Shown here piece after piece: positions 17,916 to 27,418 of a DNA stretch of 64,000 nucleotides; position 1 is the stretch's first letter; each line of letters begins with the position of its first letter. The stretch lies in NCBI RefSeq assembly GCF_000299415.1, contig NZ_AMPG01000002.1:983675-1047674 (forward strand). Direction: 5' to 3'. The notes under the pieces were generated by a model. It was not told the DNA's origin. It was given only the letters and a program-made list of their open reading frames with translations, and ran no database searches. The stretch is from Candidatus Microthrix parvicella Bio17-1 (GTDB lineage Bacteria > Actinomycetota > Acidimicrobiia > Acidimicrobiales > Microtrichaceae). Both the position numbers and the translations under genes were made by a program.

Positions 17916-19064
17916 TCACTCATTGATCACCCGGCGGTACATCTCAACCGTGGCGTCGGCCACGAGGTCCAGCTCGTAGTACTCCTGAAATCGTTGTCGT
18001 GCGGCCTCGCTGAGCGACGTTTGCAATGCTGCATCCTCCAGGAGTCCGGAGATCGCCTGGGCTAGCGCACGGTCGTCATCTCGGGGGGTCACCCGCCCGT
18101 AGCGACCGTAGCCAAGCACTTCGGCAATCGCGGGCGCATCCGATCCAACGATCGGGGTGCCCAGCGCCATTGCCTCGATCAGTACCGAGCCCAACCCCTC
18201 GTAGTAGGAAGGAAACGCAAACACGTCGGCAGCGGCGATCAGCGCCAGCGCATCGTCGCGGTGGCCAAGCACCCGGATACTCGATCCAAGGTTGACGTTC
18301 TCGAGCGCCTGGACCAACACGTCGGTTGCATCGCCTTCTCGACCGACCAGCCACAGCTCTGATTGAGGATGTCGCTTGCGCACCTCGGCGAACGAGCGCA
18401 CGAGTCCGGCCTGGTTCTTCTGAGCGTCCTGACGACCAACTGTCAGTACCACCGGCGTAGCGGGCCCCACCCCGAGTTTGGCCCTCATCGCCTTCCGTTC
18501 ACCGGGCTCGGGTCGACGCAGAGCACTCGCTGATCTCCCCCGCGGGATCACTTCCACTCGGTCAGGCTTCACCCCCAACAACCGCGTCGCTTCGTCCTCG
18601 ACGGCATGGGTGATTGCGTGCACCCGGTCGACCCGAAGCCGGGCGGTGAACCCGTCGATGCGCTGCACCACCCCCAGCTTCAGCGGCGACAAGCCCAACT
18701 GCCGCACCCTCACCGGGTCATATGACGTGTTCACCAAGCTGTTGACCAAACGCTCCGGGCGTCCCAACAGCGCCAACCTGGCTACGAGCGACGCGTTGAA
18801 GAGGGTGCAGTGGACAAGATTTGGCGATTCGACCGCGATCTTGGCACGGAGTGCCCTGACACGCCCTGGAAGTGAGGTGGGCCCCAGCACCTGCACGGGG
18901 AAGCCCTCTTCGCTCAGTCGTGCTTGGATGCCGCCTTCACGCGGGATGAGGCACGCCACGGACGAGTCGACCCCCCGTTCTCGAAGCAGCGGAAGCATCA
19001 CAGCAAGCGCCTGCTCGGCACCACCGCCGAGGCCAAGCGCATCGATGACGTGGAGAACTTTCAT
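17916..19064 (-). CDS. Glycosyltransferase family 4
   Basis: The GT-B protein of 382 residues begins MKVLHVIDALGLGGGAEQAL. Its donor site has VGRQDAQKNQAGLVR and the EX7E-like YEGLGSVLIEAMALGTPIV. I chose the ATG at 19064, which overlaps the stop of the ATP-grasp gene by four bases (ATGA). A start about 240 bases further upstream would add a non-homologous extension antisense to nothing recognisable and lies inside that gene. It is part of the repeat-unit assembly operon. Confidence 0.87.
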   Translation of the reverse strand: MKVLHVIDALGLGGGAEQALAVMLPLLRERGVDSSVACLIPREGGIQARLSEEGFPVQVLGPTSLPGRVRALRAKIAVESPNLVHCTLFNASLVARLALLGRPERLVNSLVNTSYDPVRVRQLGLSPLKLGVVQRIDGFTARLRVDRVHAITHAVEDEATRLLGVKPDRVEVIPRGRSASALRRPEPGERKAMRAKLGVGPATPVVLTVGRQDAQKNQAGLVRSFAEVRKRHPQSELWLVGREGDATDVLVQALENVNLGSSIRVLGHRDDALALIAAADVFAFPSYYEGLGSVLIEAMALGTPIVGSDAPAIAEVLGYGRYGRVTPRDDDRALAQAISGLLEDAALQTSLSEAARQRFQEYYELDLVADATVEMYRRVINE

Positions 19065-20266
19065 AGCGCAGGGGCTCGTCCTGCAAGCCTCCTCAGGCGT
19101 GTCCATGCCCGACCACCGAAGTACGCCGCCAAAGCCAGGGTCGCTGCCGGGTCGCGTCGGCCCATCACAGCTCTGACCCGGTTGGGGCTTCGAGCGAAGG
19201 CCACGCGATCGCGCAGCGCATGCCTCCACTCGCCAGGCTCGGCGATCAGCCGCTGCGCCCAGGCGCTTCCCACCCAGCCGGTGGCGGCCACCTGTGTCGG
19301 CACGCACGCGGGCCGTTCATCAAACGCAGCGTCTCGGTAGGCCATCAGCACGGTGTCGACGCCAGCCCTGCTGGCCAGGAAGTGGATCGCCTCCAGCCGC
19401 GGGTTGAACTCGATGAACCACAACTTGCCGTCGGCACGGATGAACTCAATGCCACCCACCCCCCGGAAACCTGACGCATCCAGGAAGTCGATGGCCCCCT
19501 GCCGCACATCGGGCAGGTCCACCGCCTCGCCCCAGGCCATCACCCCGCCGTCGGGCCCGGCCTGACGGCGCTTCCGGCCGGTGCACACCGCCGTGGAGGT
19601 GCCGTCAAGACTGCGCCACACGACGCCGAACTCAACGGCTTCCACCGGGGCCTCCACAAACTCCGACACCACCAACCTGGCGCCATGCCCAACGAGCTCA
19701 CCGATCCGTGCGGCAGCGACGACGGGGTCGCCCAGCAGTTCAACCTTCGAGGCCTCGCCCCCAGAGGTTGTTGACGCTTCCGGCCGGACCACTACGGGAA
19801 ATTTCAGTTGAGTGATCGCGGCGACGTCATCGGCGGAAGCAACCCCAACCCACTCAGGCACCCGCAGCCCCGCTGCAACGGCGACTGCGGCCGCATCGCT
19901 CTTGGTCAGCAGCGGTTCAAGTATCTCTACCGACGGCAGAACCGGTCTGTACTTATCGGGGATCTCGCCACGCGCTGCGTTGAGCAACTCAGCGGTCCGA
20001 TCGCTGAGTGCCAGCACCGGGATCGGGCCGCCGCCCACCAACGTCCGGCCCAGCCATGAAAGGATGTCGCCGACGACTAGGTCCGAGTCACTGTGAAAGT
20101 CCGCTGCGGCCCGCACCCAACGACTTCGCCGAAAGACGCTCGAACCGGCACCAAGTGTCGCCACGTAAACCGGGACACCCATTGAGCCCAACGAGCGGGC
20201 GGCGTGCAAAACGCCACCCCATGTTGGTTCGGTCACCAGCACGCACGCCGGTGCTTCTGCGTTCAC
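19061..20266 (-). CDS. ATP-grasp family protein (carboxylate-amine ligase-like)
   Basis: The 401-residue protein has an N-terminal Rossmann-like region (VLVTEPTWGGVLHAARSLG) and an ATP-grasp fold. FPVVVRPEAS holds the ATP-binding Arg, and the magnesium/ATP site is GGIEFIRADGKLWFIEFNPR with its Glu and Asn. ATP-grasp ligases couple a carboxylate to an amine via acyl phosphate. In a glycan cluster this suggests amino-acid or amide decoration of a sugar acid, possibly with the coupled GNAT gene. The substrate cannot be predicted. The GTG start overlaps the acetyltransferase gene by four bases. Confidence 0.78.
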   Translation of the reverse strand: MNAEAPACVLVTEPTWGGVLHAARSLGSMGVPVYVATLGAGSSVFRRSRWVRAAADFHSDSDLVVGDILSWLGRTLVGGGPIPVLALSDRTAELLNAARGEIPDKYRPVLPSVEILEPLLTKSDAAAVAVAAGLRVPEWVGVASADDVAAITQLKFPVVVRPEASTTSGGEASKVELLGDPVVAAARIGELVGHGARLVVSEFVEAPVEAVEFGVVWRSLDGTSTAVCTGRKRRQAGPDGGVMAWGEAVDLPDVRQGAIDFLDASGFRGVGGIEFIRADGKLWFIEFNPRLEAIHFLASRAGVDTVLMAYRDAAFDERPACVPTQVAATGWVGSAWAQRLIAEPGEWRHALRDRVAFARSPNRVRAVMGRRDPAATLALAAYFGGRAWTRLRRLAGRAPAL

Positions 20267-20898
20267 GGTTGCGGCGGCCCCCCATCCGATTTCATCGACA
20301 CATCGGAGCTACCCGCACGCTGCACGCCCAGCACATAGGTCGACCATTCCTCACCAAAATGCTCCCACCCCACCGATTCCAGTGACTTCAGCGAAGCTTT
20401 GTTCCATGCATAGACCAGGCCCCAAACCAGCTGGGCGGCCGGAACGCGCTGGGCATAGGTGTACACCATGTGGGCAAACAGCGACTGACCGCGATAGTCA
20501 GGATCAACGTAGCTTCGACACGAGAAGTGCTGGTCATGGGGCACTTCGATCTGCCGTTGAAGCTCGTGGTGGTACACCGACCCGGCCGTCATCCACGAAC
20601 TAGAGGCGATGCGATCGCCGTCATAGACGGCGATGCACGTGGAACGCTGCCGATGGAAATGATCCAGGTCGCTCCGCTCCAGGTGGGGGTTGGTAGCAAG
20701 GATCAGATCAAAGCGATCCGGACCGAGTAGTTCCGTTCGGTAATCTACTCGGCGCCTTGGGGGTACGTGGCTGCCCGCCGACGCCCCGAGCCGCCTCATA
20801 ACCACCTTGCGATACACCGCCTTGCGATACACCAAGCGAACCGCTTGCCGAGGAGACACCCCTTTCAATTGGTCGCGCCTTGCCGCCAAACGGCTCAC
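20263..20898 (-). CDS. GNAT-like acetyltransferase
   Basis: The 211-residue protein has a basic N-terminus of about 45 residues and then an acyl-CoA N-acyltransferase-like core. It includes a central strand region with SCRSYVDPDYRGQSLFAHMVY, matching the GNAT motif A in which the R-G-x-S/G loop binds CoA. The C-terminal part has the WNKASLKSLESVGW helix typical of GNAT folds. It probably acetylates an amino sugar or a small molecule in the same pathway as the coupled ATP-grasp protein. It is the first gene of the long minus-strand run; a divergent ABC gene starts about 150 bases away. Confidence 0.7.
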   Translation of the reverse strand: MSRLAARRDQLKGVSPRQAVRLVYRKAVYRKVVMRRLGASAGSHVPPRRRVDYRTELLGPDRFDLILATNPHLERSDLDHFHRQRSTCIAVYDGDRIASSSWMTAGSVYHHELQRQIEVPHDQHFSCRSYVDPDYRGQSLFAHMVYTYAQRVPAAQLVWGLVYAWNKASLKSLESVGWEHFGEEWSTYVLGVQRAGSSDVSMKSDGGPPQP

Positions 20899-21039
20899 GA
20901 CCCTGCCCGCCGTCCATATTCGATCTTCCAGAGCACCGGCCGAGAATAGCCGGGTATCGCCTCCTTCACGGACCGATGCGATCCCGACTCCTCGTCAGCA
21001 CCAGGTTGGGTCGCTTCGTCCAGCAAGAGACGCTTCGGG

Positions 21040-21045
21040 TACCGT
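21040..21045 (+). promoter_or_regulatory. -10 box of a leaderless promoter
   Basis: TACCGT fits the actinobacterial TANNNT -10 consensus and ends six bases before the GTG at 21052. Transcription would begin at or next to the start codon. Confidence 0.5.
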
Positions 21046-21051
21046 TTGCTT

Positions 21052-22842
21052 GTGGCACTCAGATACCCCTCGAAGGCGCGGGACTCTCGCCGGTCCAGCG
21101 GGGGGCTCAGTGACAATTGGTCGGACTTGGAGAACTTCTTGCCTGATCGCAGCGGGTTCAAGGTGGCTGCTGTCGGCGGCTTGTCCTTCGTCGGCGGCCT
21201 TGCCGAGTCAACGGTGCTGGTATTGCTAACCCTCACCGCCGACGGGCTGATCCGAAACGCTGACACAGTGCAAATCATTGGTGTGGCGTTAGCAAGGAGA
21301 AATGCCGTCCTGCTGGCGCTCGTGATGGTAGCAATACGGATCGTAACGATCATGGGTAGCGCCGTTGTCTCAGCTCGTTTTACTGCTGAAGTCACGGCAA
21401 TCGCTCAGCACAAAGTAATGGCTAGATACCTTGAGGGGTCGTATGTAGCGCGAAGTTCTCGGCCACCCGGAGACATGAACGCTGTCGTGACCGGCCACGC
21501 ACAGCTCACCGGCGGCCTCGCCAACGGGTTTACCGTGGTGGCGGCGAGTGTGTGCGGCCTACTGGCGTTCGGCGGGGCGTCACTGATCGTCAATCCGATT
21601 GCGACCCTTGGAATCGCTGTAATCGGGCTGATAGTGCTCGGCCTCATGCGGCCACTTCGAGCGCGGAGCCGCGCCTACGCTCGGGAGCTAGCCGATTCGA
21701 CCCGATTGCTCGGGCAAGAGGTCTCGGAGATTGAGCTGCTTCACCGGGAGATCGAACTCTTTCAGGTCGCCGAACGGGCGCTTGGCCGAGTGAACCTACA
21801 GATCACCTCGTTCACGGACTCCATTCGACGGATCAGGATTCTTTCGACGGCTACACCTCAGCTGTTCCAGACCGCCATGCTCGCTGCAGCTGTGATCAGC
21901 CTGTTGCTAATAGTCGAGAGCGTCGACGGTGCACGATTGGCATCAGTAGGTGCGGTTGTTCTACTTCTGATCAGGTCAATGTCCGCAGCTCAACAGTACG
22001 TGACGGCCAATCAGCGAGTTATCGACAACGCCGCTTACGCCCAATCGGTAAGCGAACTGATCAACACGTTGTCGGTCAACCCAAACGCGTTCGGAAACGA
22101 GCGGCCTGCTTCCATGACCCCGATCCGGTTGGACCAGCTTTGTTTCAACTATGGAGATGACAGCAATGTTCTGACCAATATCCAAATCGAGTTACAAGAA
22201 GGCCAACTGGTGGGCGTGGTCGGGCCCTCCGGAGCGGGGAAGTCCACTTTGGTCGAACTGCTGTTGCGCTTGCGTGAGCCAACCAACGGACGGATCTTAG
22301 GGGGGAGTACCGAGTGGCAATCCATCGACCCAGGAGAATTCGCCAAGCGCGTCGCATTCGTGCCGCAGCAGTCAGTGCTGATCGCTGGCACCGTGGCGGA
22401 GAACGTCGATCTCTTCCGCGGCCTTCCCCACGACCGCATCGTTCAGGCAATTAAAGAGGCCCACCTCGAGAAAGAAATTTCCGAACTTCCGGACGGAATC
22501 AATACTCGCCTCGGGACTGATGGCCGGGCGCTCTCCGGCGGCCAACGACAACGGCTTACCATCGCACGGGCTTTGGCAGGCGATCCAGAGGTTCTAATCC
22601 TCGATGAACCGACAAGTGCGCTCGACGCACTCTCAGAAGCTGCAATCCGCCAGACCCTTGAAGTGCTGCCCGCGGGGCGGTTGGTGATTGTGGTCGCTCA
22701 TAGGTTCTCCACCTTGCGATCCTGCAACCGAATCGTTGCACTCAACGAAGGTCGCATTGAGATCGATGCTTCACCCGAAGAAGTGCTTGAAAAATCCGAC
22801 TTCTTCCGCGCAATGGTCAACGACGGTGTTCGAAATCCATAA
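21052..22842 (+). CDS. ABC transporter, fused membrane and ATPase domains (flippase/exporter type)
   Basis: The 596-residue half-transporter has about six membrane helices (residues 30-300) and an ATPase domain. The ATPase has Walker A GPSGAGKST, a Q-loop region near PQQSVLIAG, the signature LSGGQRQRLT and Walker B LILDEPTSALD, followed by the His switch in VIVVAHRFSTL. MsbA/PglK-type proteins of this architecture flip lipid-linked oligosaccharides. No Wzx-type flippase was found in the window, so this could be the repeat-unit flippase (inference). The GTG at 21052 was preferred over a TTG at 21046 because a TANNNT box lies six bases upstream. Confidence 0.87.
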   Translation: MALRYPSKARDSRRSSGGLSDNWSDLENFLPDRSGFKVAAVGGLSFVGGLAESTVLVLLTLTADGLIRNADTVQIIGVALARRNAVLLALVMVAIRIVTIMGSAVVSARFTAEVTAIAQHKVMARYLEGSYVARSSRPPGDMNAVVTGHAQLTGGLANGFTVVAASVCGLLAFGGASLIVNPIATLGIAVIGLIVLGLMRPLRARSRAYARELADSTRLLGQEVSEIELLHREIELFQVAERALGRVNLQITSFTDSIRRIRILSTATPQLFQTAMLAAAVISLLLIVESVDGARLASVGAVVLLLIRSMSAAQQYVTANQRVIDNAAYAQSVSELINTLSVNPNAFGNERPASMTPIRLDQLCFNYGDDSNVLTNIQIELQEGQLVGVVGPSGAGKSTLVELLLRLREPTNGRILGGSTEWQSIDPGEFAKRVAFVPQQSVLIAGTVAENVDLFRGLPHDRIVQAIKEAHLEKEISELPDGINTRLGTDGRALSGGQRQRLTIARALAGDPEVLILDEPTSALDALSEAAIRQTLEVLPAGRLVIVVAHRFSTLRSCNRIVALNEGRIEIDASPEEVLEKSDFFRAMVNDGVRNP

Positions 22843-22950
22843 GGAACCCAAGGAAATCGAAGCTTCCAATAGATCTGACGATGCGCCCCCTGCTGAAAAG
22901 CTACAAACGCGCAACCGCTTGGAAACGACGTTGAAACGGCTGGAGACGCA

Positions 22951-24930
22951 GTGAGGCGCCTATTTCGGAGTCGGAAACACCCGTCAGGACAAGCGATGCA
23001 GCTGACGGTTCTCACGCCAGAGTGGGCTCGCACTGCGCCACACCTATCTGAACTCTATATTTCGATGGCCGAGCAAGGGGTGTCGGTTCGGACCAGCACT
23101 CTTCGGGCATGGGCCCTAACTCCGGCCCGGACGATGCCGCGGTGTGAGGTGTTTCACCTCAACTGGCTGGATCACCTCGCCGGTCGGCAGCAAGCTACAC
23201 AGCGAGCTGCCTGGCTGATGAGGCTGATCGGACTTCTGGTGCTTGGCCGTGGTCGCGGACGGCGCGTGTGGTGGACCGTCCACAACGTAGAACCTCACGA
23301 TCGGCCCAACTCCAGAATCTTTGCCGTGGCAATGGCCCTTACCTTCACCCTGGCCAATACGGTGCAGTTCCTCTCGTCGTCCGCCGAGAAGGCGTTCTTC
23401 CTCAAGTACCCTTGGCTACATCGGTTGCGTGGTAAGGCGATAGTGACGCCGCTGCCCGCCGTGTCGACGGAGTCAGCCATCAGGGAGCAGCCCGACTCTC
23501 ACGACCGCCAGCCTACATCCGATCACGTTGCCACCTTCCTGCTTTTCGGAATCCTCCGACGGGCCAAGAATGTGGTCGAGACGATTCGTTCGTTTGCGGC
23601 GCACAGCCCCGACCTCCACCTTCGACGACTTGTCGTGGCCGGTCAAGCCGTCGACTTGAACTACGAGGCGGCCATCATTGATGCCGCTGCAAATTCAGGG
23701 TCCGTTGAGCTCCGGCTTTGGCGACACTCCGACGAGGACCTGGCTTCTCTGCTCTGGTCTGCCGACTGGAGCGTCTTCTTCTACGAGCGAACCTCAAACA
23801 GCGGCGCACTCATCACATCGCTTGGCGAGGGTCTTCCGGCGATCGCCTCCGATCTTCCCTACTTTAACGAAATCGCAGCGGTCTCCGCAGGCGCTGTTCT
23901 GCTGACAGCACCGGCAGACCTAGTCACGCCAGAGATGTGGGACCGGTGGGCGGCACAACGTGGCTCCGAGTCACATCTAGCGGCCCGGCGTCAGGCCCTA
24001 GCCACCGCAGAACGACACCGCGCTGACGTGGTGGCGACGAGAATGATCGAACGATTGGTTGGTCCCGGACCGATTAGGTTCCGTGGAATCATGATTTCGA
24101 AATGGATACGCTGTCGTGCCCAGTCCCTATTGGACTTAGCGTCTCAGCTGACGTTCGTGTCATCCGCACGAGCTCAGCGCTTCGCGCTGACAAAGTCCAA
24201 GGGACCGGAGCCGGAACTCCGGCTTGTCATGGCACGATGCGGGGACCAAGCCTTCGTCGATGTTGGCGCCAATGCTGGCTTGTACACCGCCATTGCGCTC
24301 AAATCTGGAGCCCGATCGGTGGTGGCTGTGGAACCACTCCCTGAACTTGCTGCGCGGCTCCGCGCCACCTTTGGTCGACGGATTGAAGTTGTGGTTCGCG
24401 CGCTCTCGTCTACGACTGGAATGGCCACCTTGACCGTTCCGGCGGTGCAAGGAGTGGACCGACGGACCCGAGCCACACTTGATGGAGGGGCGAAAGGTCG
24501 GGAGCTGACGGTGCCGTTAGGTACCCTCGACGACCTCGGTATAGAAGCAGGTACAATGGTCAAGATCGATGTTGAGGGACACGAGTTGGAGGTTTTGGCT
24601 GGCGCAGAGGCAACGCTTGAGAGCCAGCGGGTCCAAACCTGGCTAATCGAGGCAGAGGTCCGCAATAATCCATCAGCGGTGTCGGACCTGATCGATCTGA
24701 TGGGGACACATGGCTACAAAGGATGGGCTGTTCTGTCCGACAGCTTGGTGCCCGCATCCCACTTCGATGCCGAGATCCACCAGTCGGCAGCCGACCAGAC
24801 CCGAATTGTTGGTGGCGGTCAGCGACCGCCCGGTTACGCCAACAACTTCTGCTTTGTTCTCCAGGCTGACGAACAAACGTTTATCGCATCGGCTCGGAAG
24901 GCTGGGTTCCACCTTCCCACGCCGGACTGA
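22951..24930 (+). CDS. Glycosyltransferase-FkbM methyltransferase fusion
   Basis: The 659-residue protein has two parts. Residues 1-about 380 form a GT-B-like glycosyltransferase, with an N-terminal Rossmann region and a C-terminal SLGEGLPAIASDLPYFNEI block similar to the GT4 EX7E region. Residues about 395-655 form an FkbM-type SAM methyltransferase, with the motif I glycine loop DVGANAGLYTAIAL, the acidic VVAVEPLPEL, and VKIDVEGHELEVLAGAEATL. The fusion suggests transfer of a sugar followed by O-methylation of the same glycan. GGAG lies seven bases before the GTG start. It lies 108 bases after the ABC gene and is probably co-transcribed with it. Confidence 0.8.
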   Translation: MRRLFRSRKHPSGQAMQLTVLTPEWARTAPHLSELYISMAEQGVSVRTSTLRAWALTPARTMPRCEVFHLNWLDHLAGRQQATQRAAWLMRLIGLLVLGRGRGRRVWWTVHNVEPHDRPNSRIFAVAMALTFTLANTVQFLSSSAEKAFFLKYPWLHRLRGKAIVTPLPAVSTESAIREQPDSHDRQPTSDHVATFLLFGILRRAKNVVETIRSFAAHSPDLHLRRLVVAGQAVDLNYEAAIIDAAANSGSVELRLWRHSDEDLASLLWSADWSVFFYERTSNSGALITSLGEGLPAIASDLPYFNEIAAVSAGAVLLTAPADLVTPEMWDRWAAQRGSESHLAARRQALATAERHRADVVATRMIERLVGPGPIRFRGIMISKWIRCRAQSLLDLASQLTFVSSARAQRFALTKSKGPEPELRLVMARCGDQAFVDVGANAGLYTAIALKSGARSVVAVEPLPELAARLRATFGRRIEVVVRALSSTTGMATLTVPAVQGVDRRTRATLDGGAKGRELTVPLGTLDDLGIEAGTMVKIDVEGHELEVLAGAEATLESQRVQTWLIEAEVRNNPSAVSDLIDLMGTHGYKGWAVLSDSLVPASHFDAEIHQSAADQTRIVGGGQRPPGYANNFCFVLQADEQTFIASARKAGFHLPTPD

Positions 24931-25114
24931 GGCGACTGGGCCGCCGGATGTCTGCCCGCTGGCTTGTTGATCGCTTTCAAGACCGTCCCCGCATCACGGC
25001 CTCCAGCGGACATCGCGCCCACGCGAAGCCGGAGGTTCTGGATGCAACATCACCATCATACTGGTAGCACGCCCCCGTTTCACCCTCAACTCGTTCCGGC
25101 CAAACCCACGCATA

Positions 25115-25143
25115 TTGCTCACATTCCTGTTAAGTCCTACGGT
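25115..25143 (+). promoter_or_regulatory. Predicted promoter of the FkbM methyltransferase gene
   Basis: TTGCTC (25115-25120) and TACGGT (25138-25143) are separated by 17 bases, a good SigA-type arrangement. It lies in the 249-base gap before the gene, leaving a leader of about 30 bases that contains the ribosome binding site. Nothing else was recognised in this gap. Confidence 0.45.
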
Positions 25144-25179
25144 TGATCCGAGGCAACGAAAGCTCCTAGGAGTCCGATC

Positions 25180-26022
25180 TTGCAAACGACACGTCCGACA
25201 CGCGCCGCCCGAGTCCACCGCCTGCTTGACCGGCCCGGAGGCCGGGCGGGTCTCGGACTGTTTCATTCGGCGAGGCATCTGGTGAAACATCGAGAATGGG
25301 TCTCTGTTCGTTGGCGCCGCCAAGGGTACTGGGAACTGAACTTCCCTGACGCGGTCGTGGCTCAGCCGTACCCGTACCTAGCGGAATACCGTGAGAAGGA
25401 AGAGATCGCTCGGGACGCGTATTTCCATCGCTACGTGCCCAAGGCTGGCGACACGGTGATGCACATCGGCGCTGGAGCTGGTTGGGAAGTCAATCTGCTC
25501 TCGCGAAGCGTCGGCCCCACCGGTCATGTGCTCGTGATCGAGGCCCAGCCCCGGACGTTCGAATGGCTGGCCAAGCGAGTTGAGGCAAGCAAACTGTCGA
25601 ACGTGACCCCTATTTGCGTCGCAGTGGCTGACCACGAGGGGGTGGTGTCGATATCGGACATGGACCGGCACCAATTGAACCGTGTGTTCGAAGGCGTCGG
25701 AGGCGGTGGCGTCGAGGTCGAATGCAAGTCCATCCCGCAGATCCTCGACGACCACGATGTCGATCACTTGGACCTGCTGACCATCAACATCGAGGGCGGC
25801 GAGCGCGCTGCGATTCGTGGACTTGGTAGCACGGACCATTCGATCCGGCGGATAGCGGTCAGTTGCCACGATTTCCTTGCCGATCGTGGCGGGGACGAGG
25901 GGACTAGAACGCGCGAGGACGTTTGGGCAATGCTGCTCGATCTTGGCTTCGATGTGCAACGGCGTGATCAGAGCGATCCTCGCGATTGGGCTCGGGACTA
26001 CCTGTATGCCGAGAGGGCATAG
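25180..26022 (+). CDS. FkbM family SAM-dependent methyltransferase
   Basis: The 280-residue protein has a SAM-binding fold with VMHIGAGAGWEVNLLSR (motif I), VLVIEAQPRTFEWL, and the FkbM region DLLTINIEGGERAAIRGL. FkbM proteins typically O-methylate sugars or polyketides. The TTG at 25180 is supported by AGGAG eight bases upstream. It is related to the C-terminal half of the preceding fusion protein and may methylate another position of the same glycan. It converges on the glycosyltransferase gene at 26032. Confidence 0.83.
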   Translation: MQTTRPTRAARVHRLLDRPGGRAGLGLFHSARHLVKHREWVSVRWRRQGYWELNFPDAVVAQPYPYLAEYREKEEIARDAYFHRYVPKAGDTVMHIGAGAGWEVNLLSRSVGPTGHVLVIEAQPRTFEWLAKRVEASKLSNVTPICVAVADHEGVVSISDMDRHQLNRVFEGVGGGGVEVECKSIPQILDDHDVDHLDLLTINIEGGERAAIRGLGSTDHSIRRIAVSCHDFLADRGGDEGTRTREDVWAMLLDLGFDVQRRDQSDPRDWARDYLYAERA

Positions 26023-26031
26023 CGCCAGCTG

Positions 26032-27174
26032 TTAGGCGCCACCTCGAAACTCCTGACCGGTGACGTCAATCACGCTGGAGTAGAGCGCCGCGAGTTCGGA
26101 GCCGACGCGGTCAAACGACCAGTGGCCACGAGCGGCCTGAGCAATTGCGTCGCGATCGTACGTGGTGGCCACGACTTCAAGGACCGCTTCCGCCAGACTG
26201 GGCGCGTCGGCCTCAGGTACAAGACGGCCGTTGCTTGAGTCGATGAGTTCTGCAAGACCGCCCACTGCTGGCGCAACGGCAGGAACCCCGAGGCAGAGCG
26301 CTTCCGCAACCGCGGTCCCGAACATTTCTGACAGCGTCCCCGTCACGAAAGCGGCTGCTGGTGCCGCGACCTCAGCCACTCGTTCACGGCTGAGTGGGCC
26401 GTGAAACCGAACAGCCGACCCAAGTCCCAGCCGGTCGGCGTGGGCCCGCAGCTCATGCTCAAGGGGCCCTCCACCAACGATGTCCAGTTCGAGTTTGGGT
26501 TCGATTCCCCTTGCCAACGCCAGTGCACCGAGCACGAGGTCGACGCGCTTCTCTGGGGACAGCCGACCTACCGTGACGAGCCTTGGTGGGGAAGAGGGTG
26601 GACGCACGAGATGGCCGGTCATCTCGGGATCGATCGGACAGGGAATGACCTGGATGGGGCCAGGGACCCCGTGCCTCATCATCTGATCCGCCAAGTACCG
26701 GCACACCGCGATGACGCCCTGCGCCCCCGCTGCGCCCTTGATAGCGACCTTGAGGCCTGCCTTCGACAGGCGATAGTGGGCGGCGCTGCCGAGGTCAAGC
26801 GCTGCGAATGCAGCGCTGTGCTCTGTGTGCACATGCGCCGGGCGGCCTCTCATGTGCAGAATTGGCCCCATCTCACGGTAGAAATGCGTGTGAATAATGT
26901 CGACTCGGCGACGCTTGCGCACTTCCTCGATGACCCGGGCGATGCGTCGACCAAGGATCCAGTCAGACAGCGGCCGGAACACACGATCGGGGCGGATTTG
27001 AACCCGCTCGATTTGGAAGTGGTCATCAGATCCGGCAACGCCGGCCGCGATCCTTGGTCCAACCGCGTGCGGAACCACCTCGACCTCGACGACGTCAGCA
27101 CCTCCAGCCCGTGCGGCGACGGCCCAATCCTTGCCAAAGGGATACCTGGACTCCATCACCATCACGACAAGCAC
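26032..27174 (-). CDS. Glycosyltransferase family 4
   Basis: The 380-residue GT-B enzyme begins VLVVMVMESRYPFGKDWAVA and has VGRLSPEKRVDLVLGALALA. The donor EX7E region is SEMFGTAVAEALCLGVPAV. I chose the GTG at 27174 because GAGGAG lies nine bases upstream. The frame stays open for 61 more codons upstream, but that part has no glycosyltransferase features and overlaps the promoter region of the divergent methyltransferase. Confidence 0.85.
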   Translation of the reverse strand: MLVVMVMESRYPFGKDWAVAARAGGADVVEVEVVPHAVGPRIAAGVAGSDDHFQIERVQIRPDRVFRPLSDWILGRRIARVIEEVRKRRRVDIIHTHFYREMGPILHMRGRPAHVHTEHSAAFAALDLGSAAHYRLSKAGLKVAIKGAAGAQGVIAVCRYLADQMMRHGVPGPIQVIPCPIDPEMTGHLVRPPSSPPRLVTVGRLSPEKRVDLVLGALALARGIEPKLELDIVGGGPLEHELRAHADRLGLGSAVRFHGPLSRERVAEVAAPAAAFVTGTLSEMFGTAVAEALCLGVPAVAPAVGGLAELIDSSNGRLVPEADAPSLAEAVLEVVATTYDRDAIAQAARGHWSFDRVGSELAALYSSVIDVTGQEFRGGA

Positions 27175-27405
27175 GCGATCCAACTCCTCGTCCGTCGACC
27201 CATCGAGCGAATGTGCGCACCGGGGGCAACCCGAACGCTCACGATACTTGAGAATGCCTGGGCACCATGCTGGAGGAACGACTGCACCACCGGCGGCGGT
27301 GGCGAGTACCACTTCAAGCTGCAGCCTCCGTGCCGGTCGTGGTGGGCGGGGTCGCATTAGTCAAGGTACTTCTTACGCTCCACTGGGGGTGGTGCCTTGC
27401 TCAAG

Positions 27406-27411
27406 TAGTAT
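27406..27411 (+). promoter_or_regulatory. -10 box of a leaderless promoter
   Basis: TAGTAT fits TANNNT and ends seven bases before the GTG at 27419. No ribosome binding site is visible, which agrees with a leaderless transcript. Confidence 0.45.
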
Positions 27412-27418
27412 CGACCAT

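Noticed and set aside
22688-22954. Small plus-strand frame between the ABC and fusion genes
   Set aside because: Mostly overlaps the end of the ABC gene in another frame, with no ribosome site and no motif; the ABC protein ends naturally at 22842.
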